From positions 16,340,363 to 16,404,362 of the forward strand of contig CM040449.1 of the NCBI GenBank assembly GCA_022749755.1: a DNA stretch of 64,000 bases, written 5' to 3'. The position numbers and the translations under genes are program-made. The first letter of the stretch is position 1, and each line of letters begins with the position of its first letter. Positions 22,995-32,904 of this stretch are shown piece by piece. The notes below the pieces were generated by a model. That model ran no database searches and was not told where the DNA came from. It worked only from the letters and a program-made list of their open reading frames with translations. The DNA comes from Azadirachta indica (Eukaryota; Streptophyta; Magnoliopsida; Sapindales; Meliaceae).

Positions 22995-23645
22995 ATGAAA
23001 GGAGTTTCTGCTCATCAAATTAAAACTATTTGTGTTTTTTGTGGGTCAAGTTCTGGGAAGGGTGAAGAGTTTGTAAAAGCAGCAAACAACCTGGGTCGAG
23101 TTTTAGCTGAGCGAAAATTTAACCTAATGTATGGAGGAGGCAGCCTTGGGTTAATGGGGTGTGTATCAACTGCCGCACATATAGAAGGAAGTGAAGTCAT
23201 AGGTATCATACCAAAGGCTTTATCTGCAGGTAACATAACTGGCAAAACAATTGGAGAAGAACTAATGGTCTCAACAATGCATGAAAGAATTGCTAAAATG
23301 CTTGATTCTGCAGATGCTTTTATTGCGTTACCAGGTGGTTTTGGGACCTTAGAAGAAATTTTTCAAATTGCATTTTGGGCACAACTCACCGTTCATCAAA
23401 AACCCATAGGATTGTTAAATGTTAATGATTTCTTTAACAAATTGTTGTCTTTTCTTGATCATGCTGTAGAACAGAATTTTATTTCACAGATGGCTCGCAA
23501 ACTCCTCATTTCTGCTCCGACTGCTAATGACTTGATCAATCAGTTGCAGAACTTTGTCTATGAACCAGATCCAACAATGGCACGATTAGAATGGTCAAGT
23601 GAAAGCAGTAAAAAGCGAAAACTGGATTTGTCGCTTCATTTGTAA
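22995..23645 (+). CDS. LOG-like: LOG-family cytokinin riboside 5'-monophosphate phosphoribohydrolase, captured, intronless
   Basis: This is an intact frame of 216 residues. LOG enzymes release free, active cytokinin base and ribose 5-phosphate from cytokinin nucleotides in cytosol and nucleus. The Rossmann-like start ICVFCGSSSGKGEEF (12-26), the glycine-rich YGGGSLGLMG (46-55), the MHERIAKM segment (95-102) and the family signature PGGFGTLEE (113-121) are all present and in order, and QKPIGLLNV follows. Where plant LOGs usually read MHQRKAEM, the Arg is kept but the next Lys is Ile (residue 99). A basic KKRK lies near the C-terminus (206-209). Plant LOG genes normally have several introns; none is present, so capture through an RNA intermediate is likely. 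It lies in sense orientation inside the retrotransposon, where integrase is expected. Length matches the family. Confidence 0.92.
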   Translation: MKGVSAHQIKTICVFCGSSSGKGEEFVKAANNLGRVLAERKFNLMYGGGSLGLMGCVSTAAHIEGSEVIGIIPKALSAGNITGKTIGEELMVSTMHERIAKMLDSADAFIALPGGFGTLEEIFQIAFWAQLTVHQKPIGLLNVNDFFNKLLSFLDHAVEQNFISQMARKLLISAPTANDLINQLQNFVYEPDPTMARLEWSSESSKKRKLDLSLHL

Positions 23646-24796
23646 CGTTTCTTATCTTTTTTTTTCTACTCATTGCATTTTGTTATTTTTTTCATTATTT
23701 TTGCTTAAATTTGTTTCAGGTTTTACTTGTGTTTCAATAACTACTATCTCAGGTAATATTCTCTATACTGTACCTCTTTACTTTTAAACATTGGGGACAA
23801 TGTTGCAATCTGGTTGGGGGGAGTGTAGTCGACATAAGTAACCATTTTTTTTTTATATACAACTAAAAAAAAAATTATTAGATTCATAATTTGTAAGGAT
23901 GGTAGAGTAAGGAGTAATCTTACTCTTGAAACACATCTTAGTAGGTATGCATTATCATTTGTTTTGATTTTTGAATTTTATAACAAAGAATTTATCATTC
24001 ACTTTCTTTTGAATTGATCAAATATACAAATTCTCACATCATCATCACATAATAAATTATGCTCAAATACTCAATCAGTAAAATATTTATAAACCATCTT
24101 TCATACACACACTTTGATACATGATTGTGAATGACATATTGAAATTTTACAATATTTGAGCTCTTTAATTTTGTAAAAGGTAGCAACTAAGGGTTCAAAA
24201 AAAAAATCTCCAAAAAAAAATATATAAAAAATAATAAAAAAAAGTTAAAAACAAAATAAATAAATAAAAATTTTAATCAAAACTTTTACTTAGTAACCTG
24301 GCTTCTTGCCTAATCAGCAGTGAATGTTCGCGTAAAACGGTAAAGTTTTGATATGAATAAGTTCATAGCCTTAACTCGAGTAATTAAGCCCGTAGGGGTG
24401 TTTTAATACCTAATATCCTAAGACCAATTGGTCTGAGAGTTATTGGCTCAAAGCTCGCTACATAGGTTAGGTTATGTACAAAAAAAAAAAAATGGAGATA
24501 GAAATAATCTTTGCCCAAAGAAGTTTTCCTTGACAAAATTTAGAACCAATGTTGTTTGATTCTAATTAAATCCCATAACATGTATTAGTTATAAAAGCAC
24601 AAAAAAAAAGGTTTATTAATAATTCGACTGATGAGTATTTGGCACATATATAGTAAATTTTTAAGTGAGAGTTTGTTTATTTTGAGAAGATGAAAAGAAA
24701 AAGAATGATTTTTACTTTGAATGTAAATTCTATAAATCAACTCTAAATGCTATTGCTTATATTACTAGGGACTAGTAATAAGCTGGTTGGGGGGTG
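23646..24796 (+). other. 3' untranslated part of the Athila-like element with two polypurine tracts
   Basis: A first GGTTGGGGGG-type tract lies at 23812-23822, preceded by CATTGGGGACAATGTT, a motif seen near the end of related gypsy elements. A second, GGTTGGGGGGTG, lies at 24785-24796, directly before the 3' LTR, and is the true priming site for plus-strand synthesis. Between them is A-rich non-coding sequence (around 24190-24300). Confidence 0.7.
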
Positions 24797-26193
24797 TGAT
24801 GAATGTTTAAAAGTGTAGGTTTATCAAGAGAAATATTATGATTTACATTTAATAATGTCCTTCTATTCCCCAATAATGAAGTATATTCCTTTATATTGAA
24901 TTGTAAAACATGAATTGGACTAAATAGTTGGTTTTGCGCAGGTTTCGTATAATGAACGTATCTTTCAATTCAAATTATCAATTGATACGATTCTTGGGCG
25001 AGACAAACATAAACTCATCATTTCACAACTTTATAAGCCAAAGGTTGGACCAGTTCGAGCAATTAGTGGGACGAAATTGGGCTTCAACAGAACTCAAGCG
25101 CATCTTTGAATCAGCCCAATATGCTTCCGTATTTGGGCCGTATCTCCCTAAATATGTAACGAAAAATTACATGGTTGGATGATCTAGAAAGCTGAGAAAG
25201 GGATCTAAATTGTTTATGTTTTATACTTTCTCAAATTTCAATTACTCGATTACCAAAAAGAGCTATCATTCTAGAAGGGCGGTGGAGAAATGCGACTTGA
25301 ACATCTCTGCCTATTTTCAACACAACTCATGGTCTAAAATAGAAATAAGAGCGAAATATGGACCATTAGAAAGATGAGTCATCCACCTACAACTTTGAAG
25401 AAGGATTCTTTACGAAATTCGGTGGTTTTCATAGTCAAAGATATGTTGGAAGTTGGTAAAGCGTGATTAATTGGAAATTGACCAAATTATGTTCACACAT
25501 GTGGAATGTCTTTTGTTTTACCTATATAAAGGAAGACGTGGAAGTGAGAAGGGAGATCAGTTTTGTTTTCCATTTCTATTTTATTGTTGTAATTTGAATT
25601 TCAATGATATATTTCTAATTTCGTAATTAGGGCTAAGGGTGAACTTTTGATGATTTTATAGTTTTGTTCTTTGATTCTTTGTTTTGTTGTTCATTGTTAA
25701 TCTTTTTATTGATTGAGTACTATATTTTGCAAGTGATTTTGAATTGTTAGAAACCTTGATTCATTGTTAACAAATGGTACATTGAATACTTGGATATTTT
25801 CTACATATCAAAAGTAAGGCAACTTATAGTTTTTCACTATCAACTAAAAGGTAAGTCTTTTGATTTCTTTGTGCTTAAATGTTTTGTTTTCATCATCCAA
25901 TTAAGATCACTTCTTTTGATTCTTAATTGTATTTTTCTTTAAAAAAAAGGATCAAGAATAAGTTCTATACAAATTATTAAAATGGATCCCTAATGCCCTA
26001 ATATGTAATAATATAGAATTTAAATTTGACAATAAGCAAATTCACTCCATTGGAATATTCAGATTTATAATATTTAGACCTTTGAACTTGTAAACTTAAT
26101 ATAACATATTCCCTGTGGACCGACACTCGGACTTTCGAACTTTATTACTTGAGACAACCTATACTTGGGAGTTACAACCTTTAAGTTGTAGCA
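24797..26193 (+). repeat. 3' LTR of the Athila-like element
   Basis: It is 1397 bp, the same length and ends as the 5' LTR and about 99% identical. Differences are mostly transitions clustered in the last 200 bp. It repeats the 84-codon frame (24928-25182) and the TATA box. Confidence 0.92.
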
Positions 26194-26198
26194 TTTAG

Positions 26199-26619
26199 TT
26201 TTACTATTTTCTTTTTTTTCTTTGCTTAGAGCACAAAAGAAAAACTTCTTCTGATTGAAAAGTTTTGATTTCTACTCTTCCTTCTTTTATTTGCAATGAT
26301 TCAGCTACTAAACCCTTTTGTCTTTCGATTTTCATTTCTCTACCTTTTTCTTTCAATTGGAATTACTTGTTCCAATGTTTGTGTTAGTTATGTTTTTGTT
26401 TGTGCATTTTAGTAAGAATTGATTTTCCTTTTGGTTTGGTTTTGCTTTTAGTAGTAGAGTTGATTTTGTTACTTATAAGCATGTACTTCATTTGTTTTTA
26501 CTTCTAATTTGGCATCTCTTTATGTTTTCATTTTTGTTGTCTATTTTTTTTTTTTTTGGTTATGCATTTCTTTTGCTCAGATGCTTAGTATTTCATTGTA
26601 GTCTTTTCTTTTAACCAAC
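26199..26619. other. T-rich intergenic DNA
   Basis: No coding signal or repeat structure is seen apart from T-rich, CT-containing sequence after the element. Confidence 0.4.
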
Positions 26620-27645
26620 ATGTCAGTGTTATGTGGATATAGCTTTTGTTCCTTACAGTTTTTTAAGTTAGTATAGTAGAGGTATAATCTTTAGCCCTCA
26701 TTAATATTATAGTTGGTACAGCAGAGAGACTTTATTTGATCTTTCATGGATATTGAAATTAGAGATGTATTGTTGGCCCTTTTTAGGTATTAAAGTTAGT
26801 ACCATAAAGGCACGATATTTGGCCCTTTATGATGATTGTAGTTATTACCATGGAGGTATAATGTTTAGTCTTCTGAGCTTTGATGTTAGTACCATGGAGG
26901 TATATATTTTTGTTCTTAATGTCAGTACTACAGAGGTACACTTATTTTTGTCTTTTTAGATTTTATATTTTAACACCGTAAAGAAGCATGGTTTAGGCTC
27001 ATTTGAGCATTAGAGGTTCATACTAGGAGGTAAAAGTTTTTCTTTTACACTTTATAGTTTTAGTAGCATGGAACTACAATGTTTGGTCCTTAGGCATTGA
27101 AGTTGGCACCATATAGGTGTATTGTCTTGGCCCTTATAAGGCATTGTAGCTGGTACTATGTAAGTGCATTTTTTGGCCCTCGCGGGGCATTAAAGTTGGC
27201 ACTGCATTGGTGCCTTGTCTTGGCTTTCATAGGGCATTTAAGTTGGCACCATATAGGTGCATTGTCTTAGCCCCATGGGGCATTGTAGATAGCACCATGT
27301 AGGTATAATGTCTTGATCCTCATAGGGAATTAAAACTGGCCCCGCATAGGTGCACTATCTTAATCCTTATGGAGCATTGAAGTTGGCATCGGTAGGTGCA
27401 TTGTCTTGACTCTCGTGGGGCATTATAGCTGGCATTGCGTAGGTGCATTGTCTTAGCCCTTATGGATCATTGAAGCTAGTGCTGTGTAGGTGTATTGTCT
27501 TGGCCTTCATGGGATATTGAAACTGATACTACGTAGGTGCAATGTTTTAGTCTTTGTGGGGCATTGTAATTAGCACCGTGTAGGTGCATTGTTTTGGCCC
27601 TTGTAAGGCATTGTAGCTTGCACTGCATAGGTGCATTGTTAAATT
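26620..27645. repeat. Minisatellite of about 47 bp, degenerate
   Basis: Roughly 20 units follow the theme GGTGCATTGTCTTGGCCCTT, then A-GGGGCATT-GAAGTTGGCACCATGTA. Units are best preserved after 27080 and more diverged before. The frame at 27476-27694 on the minus strand is only the repeat read through. The GC content is higher than the flanks. Confidence 0.85.
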
Positions 27646-30479
27646 TTTTAGTTTTCTTCTCTCGGTAATGGTGAATAGATAAAAGTTTATACAATTACAT
27701 TATAATTTGATTAAACATAAAAAATAAATGATCTCATATATAATCAAAATATCTATATTATATACATAAATTAAATCATGTCTCCAATTCATGATATATA
27801 GAAAAAGATTAAAGGAGAGTATACATTAAATGATAATTCAAACTTATTTGATTTTTTTTAATAAAAGGAGATCGATTTCAATTTAACATACACAATTATT
27901 TTAAATAATATTTATTCTTCTAATAGTTTAACTAGAAATAATTAACCATGATCTCTCTTTTTTTTTTTTAATTATTTCTTTATTCATAGTAATAATTGGT
28001 GAAGTATAGTATGCTTGAAATAAATATATAAATAAAATTATAAATGTTTAGGCTATAGGTAATTAAAAATTACTAATTATATAAGAATTATTTCAATAAG
28101 TTATTGGGGTTAAATAGTAAAGTTTTGGACAATTTTTCATAAAAAATAAATATTTAAAGCCAAAAAGCATGAATAATCAATAGGTAAAGAAAATGTAAAA
28201 CATAAATAAATGATTCAAATGATATTATTTATTATTAATTGGGTGATATTGTAATGTAGATTCAACAGCTATTTAATTTTGGACTTTAATTTTATTTTAT
28301 ATTAAATCTGAAAGATATCTTCTATACATTATATATTTAATTTTTTTCATTCAATGATTTTTTTTTATTTTTTTTAATTTTTGAACATTATTTTTTTAAT
28401 TTAAACTGACCAACCTACCAAACTACTATTACAATTAAATTGCATATCTCACAAAACATTTTCCCACCAAGAATATCCTATAAGGGTACTTCTATAGAAT
28501 CTAAGGCAATGAGAATAATTAAATCTTAACAAAGAAGTTAAAATGTTTAACATGAAGCTTTAAACAATATCCTGTAAGCATCTTTGTGGCAGTGCATGCT
28601 TGCAAGTTGCAATAGGTTCCAAATTTCACATCTTGTAACTCACATTGATCGCGATTACAATCAAGCCATCAAAATTCACTATTAATCAGCGAACTAAACA
28701 AATGGCATTCACTTGTTAAAAAATTCCACCAAGCAATATACGAATTGGAACCAAGCTTATTAGATAACTACTTGAGTTCTTAATTAAAATTGTAAACTTT
28801 AAAAACCCTAAAATTTTCATTAAAGTTTCTTTGCATTTATCAAGAAAAAAACATATTAACCATCTAAAACAACTATTAAAAAGGAAAAAAAATGAAAATA
28901 ATAACTTATAGCAAATTGGTAGTGGTGGCGCCAATTAGACTAAAGAGAAAAATTCCCCAAAGTTCAACGTCTTCTTTCTCTTGATAGGGTCTATTTAACG
29001 ACGGCCATGAGTTATTTCTTTTTGGTTTCCATCATCCTCTCCCATTTTCTCAAGAATTCAAGTTCCCTTTGATCCACCTATTTCTTTTAACAAACAGTAA
29101 ATAAAATCGAAAATGTAACTACAAACACAAATAGCATGGTTAGGGCTTTTTCTTTGACATATTAGTTCTCTTTTCTTTCCTTTTTACATTATAACCTAAC
29201 TATATACAATTGAGCGGGAGTTTAGATACGACAGTTATGCTACATCCCAAACATAGCCATCAACATTAGATATTGAACCATGGATGCAATTAATATAAAT
29301 AAAAATGAATCCATACATATAATTAATACAAATAAATAAAATCCTTATATGCAATTAGTACAACTAAAAAAATCTATATCTTATACTTTACCATGAAATT
29401 TTGTTGACGTGATAACCTTTTCCTAAATAATAAGAAATTAGCTTCTTATCATTTTTTCACAGACGATGCCAATGTTGATATTAAATTTCTTCACTTGATA
29501 TCAATTAGTAAATTTGTTTATATATAGAGAAAAAGAATCTCTTTCTTCTCTTCTTTCTTTTCATTATATACTTGTTAATTCCTTAAGTGATTTAAAAAGT
29601 TATCTCTAATGGGATTTTCATTGGAGATAATTCAAGATTTAATAAGATTCTAATTAGAGATAATTCAGCATTTTGGCGTGCTTATAATTTGGATAAAATA
29701 AGACTTCTCCAAAAAGACTTTTCACTAGGTACTATGCATTAAATTGACAAGTCAAGCAACTTTAAATAGGAATCAATGCAATAAGGAGAAGTTCTAGTTT
29801 TTCATGTGAAATTGCCATAGAACAACCAAAAAGTTTTAATTGAAAATGACGGAGATATTTTTAAGGTTTTGTTAGGAGCATAACAAGTTTGATTTGTTTG
29901 AAATCAATATTGATGTAACCTTATTGGCTCTTAAGAGTTTACCACACTTTGAAGATCCTTACTTCTAAGAGATTTAATGAATGGAAACCAAATTTCCAAC
30001 AACCAACAGCCCCACAACTAACCAAACCACCCAATAAAGGGTGAAAACCAAGAAGAATTTGTGTTTATATTTTTCCAAACACCCTATTCACTAGTAAACA
30101 TCTATACACAACATACTACAAATATAGATACTGATACAGATACAAATGCTGAACCTAAACTAGAAACTCCTTTACTCTAATATGCTACTATACCTAGAAG
30201 CCCTTTTACATCAAGCTGGACTAAACCTGAACTTAATCTTGAAAGTCTCTCACCTTTATAGCTGATATAAACATGAAAATCCCCCATACCAACTTGATCT
30301 TAAACCTCAACATCACACTGAAAAACAAAAAGGAGAACCTAATCCCATTTTAAATTTTACCCAGAATGATCCCAATACACAAGCTAGTTAAACTACAACC
30401 TATCTAAGAATCTTTTCAATGTTGGCAATTTGAATTTAGGTAGTCTTCACAGGCATCTACTATTTGTAACCTGCAACAA
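27646..30479. other. AT-rich intergenic DNA
   Basis: No gene is recognised. A dispersed repeat lies at 29487-29735. The minus-strand frame 28716-28934 is hydrophobic but has no family features. The stretch 29930-30480 could be the far upstream part of the transposase relic that follows. Confidence 0.45.
29487..29735 (+). repeat. Dispersed repeat, copy B
   Basis: It is the partner of 15425-15645 in the same orientation. Both share a pyrimidine-rich block followed by CATTTTGGCGnGC and GGATAAAATA. Confidence 0.5.
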
Positions 30480-32090
30480 GAAATAGGAATTAGAAAGACA
30501 TGTAATACATGAAGATGATGACTATGTAAGGATGGAGGATGAATTTGATGATGAACAGACAAGTGCTGATGGTGAGAATATTAGAAGTAAGGAACATGCT
30601 AGAGATGATGATTTTTTTTATGGTGATGAGATATTAGGAAGTTAACAAAATAATTTTAGAAAAGGAATTGACAAATTCTAATAGTGAGTAAGGGCCATTG
30701 GGAAGACTACCTTTACAACTCAAAGTTTAAGGTTTGAGAAAGATAAACTTGCAAAGTTTGTTGTTTGGGTTGTCTTTCATAACATGAAAAAGCTTGCATT
30801 AGAACTAAGTAATTTGTCATAAGAAAGGGGTTCACGATGAGAAGAGATGATTTGGGACACAAAAGAATGGCATAGAGGTGTATGGGTGCTTCGAATTATC
30901 CTTCAAGATCCATGTAGGTCATATGCTTAAAGGTTCATGGTTTTAGATAAAGGTATTCAAGAATGAATATTCTGTGATAGAATCATCAAGAATCATGAAG
31001 CAACAAGTACATGGATTGTATTTCACATTTTGAAAACTATTTATTTTTATCCTTAAATTAGTGTAGAGGACATATTAGAATACGTTAAAGGGAAATTTTA
31101 GATGCAAGTCATTAAATAAAAACTTTATAGGGCCAAAAGGAAAGCATTTGCTCAAAATAATATAAATTATAATGCATCTTATAAAAGCTATATGATGATG
31201 CCCACATATTGTAGTAAAAGAATCATGGATGCTTGGCACAAATTATGGCATTAAAGCTTACAAATAATCCAAAACTAACATTTAAGAAATTCATTGTGAC
31301 ATTTCCTAGTTTAAGAAAAGGGTTCATCATAGGTTGTAGGCCTTTTTTTGTATTGATTGCTATCAGTTAAAAGAGGCAAACAATGGTGTATTACTTTCAA
31401 CAATATCACTTAATGTTGACTGTGGGATTTTCCATATATCCATGTGCAAATGTAAGAGTACACATGAAATTACATATAGTTGATTTCTTGGAATCTTCTA
31501 AGATTATTTAAAAGATGGTAGACAATTGACTATAACTAATGATTGACAAAAGGGGATAATGGCTATTAGGGCACAAATAGGGTTGACTTTAATACTACAT
31601 TGGAGAAAATAGGGTAAACCAATTTTATACTTATGAATGGCTAAAGAAGAATCCAAAACATTGGTCACTTCATGCAGTTGATCATAGTGCCAAATGTGAT
31701 CATGTTGCAAATTATATGACTTTAGCATGCTTGGGTTAGTTAGAAAAGGAAAGGTACCAATTGTTAATTTGGTAAAGTATGTTAAGAAAAAGATGATCAA
31801 ATCATTGCATAATAAACAAACCAAGATTACCAAGTAGGAACTTTTATGCCCTCTTTCATTCTCAATAAATTTACTGGAAACTTGAATGCTAGCAAAAAGT
31901 GTTTGATATGTCTGTCTATTAAAAATTTTTTTAAAGTTTATGATGATAAAAGACACTTGTTAGAAGAAAGGCTAGTGGGCCTAAGTTATTGCGAAGAAGA
32001 AAAGCTAATGAGATGCCTATAGAAAAAAGAAGATATAACCTGACTTTTAGTTTCTACGTAAGAGTGAGACACAACAAATGTTTTTGTGCT
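30480..32090 (+). pseudogene. Mutator-like (MULE) transposase pseudogene
   Basis: Pieces in changing frames follow MuDR-family order. An acidic N-terminal linker (VRMEDEFDDEQTSADGEN) begins near 30523. LYRAKRKAFAQ lies near 31124. FKKFIVTFPSLRKGFIIGCRP (about 31282-31344) matches the stretch before the first catalytic Asp. YEWLKKNPKHWSLHAVDHSAKCDHVANYMT (31632-31719, quoted in parts: YEWLKKNPKHW and KCDHVANYMT) matches the region before the last catalytic residue. LVRKGKVPIVNLVKYVKKKM follows. A basic RRRKANEMPIEKRR tail is near 32005. Many stops are present and the SWIM domain is not found here. It is a dead copy. Confidence 0.65.
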
Positions 32091-32904
32091 TACAACCTAA
32101 CTAGTGTAAACAAAAGGACACAAAGATATTAGGTTTATTTGTAGTAATTGTTATAATTATTTATATTTGTAAATATTCACTATAGATATTGACTAATTAA
32201 TTATGCTTATTGATAATTGTAGGCTTAGGTTAAAGATTGTGAGAGCGGTGCGGCAACTATGAATGCAATAGTTAATTTTAATTAATATCAAGGATAATAC
32301 AATATAGACTAAATGTTGAAAAGAACACCTTAATAATTCTATTATTGCATGCAACTTAAATAGAGTAGTGTATCACTGCATTATATCAATAATGCTCTCA
32401 GGTCTTTCTCTCTTCTCGACGCTAATCAGATTCAACAGTACTCTATTAAAGGCTTACATTCTTAGAACAAACTTTGTAAAGACTAAAGGAGTTGCTTCCA
32501 CATCAAAACATGAAAAGATAAGTAATATACTAACTTATAATAGTTAGTTCATAACTAGAAAAACATACTCAAATTTTTTATTGTCAGCATAGAGAACACA
32601 AAAGGAAAGCATTGTAAGTTTTCTAGTCAATAACAATCATAAACACAAACTTAAGCCTCCAAGAATTGAATGACATAATCAGCAAACCAGCTTGGTAGAA
32701 ATGGGTAGCAATTTGGTAGTAACGGAGGTGCTGCTTTTTTTGGATAGTAGACTAAGTATGTTACCCGAGGCATTTGAATTATTAATATAATATTTTAACA
32801 AAAGGAATTAATAATGTTTGTAGGATAATTGATCCTATTATCAAAAGAAAATTTAGTAGGGTAACTATTACTTTTTGACTTAACAAACACATGATGCAGT
32901 TGAT
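32091..32904. other. AT-rich intergenic DNA
   Basis: No gene or clear repeat is seen. The large duplicated block starts at 32905. Confidence 0.4.

Larger units (their letters stand above)
16060..26193 (+). mobile_element. Athila/Tat-like Ty3/gypsy LTR retrotransposon carrying a LOG gene
   Basis: The element is 10,134 bp with two LTRs of equal length (1397 bp each), a primer site, gag, protease, reverse transcriptase, RNase H and polypurine tracts. Flanks read CTTAG (16055-16059) and TTTAG (26194-26198), a 5-bp target duplication with one C/T change. By eye the LTRs differ at about 16 positions, roughly 1.1%, so the insertion is recent. Integrase is not found. In its place lie an unknown frame (22147-22695) and an intact LOG-family gene (22995-23645), both in the element's sense direction. 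Gag and pol carry stops and frameshifts, so this copy could move only with help from others. Confidence 0.9.

Noticed and set aside
27476..27694. Minus-strand frame with MHLHGANYNAP repeats
   Set aside because: It is the minisatellite read as protein.
31504..31956. 150-codon minus-strand frame
   Set aside because: It overlaps the plus-strand MULE transposase relic, whose motifs match the family; the minus reading has none.
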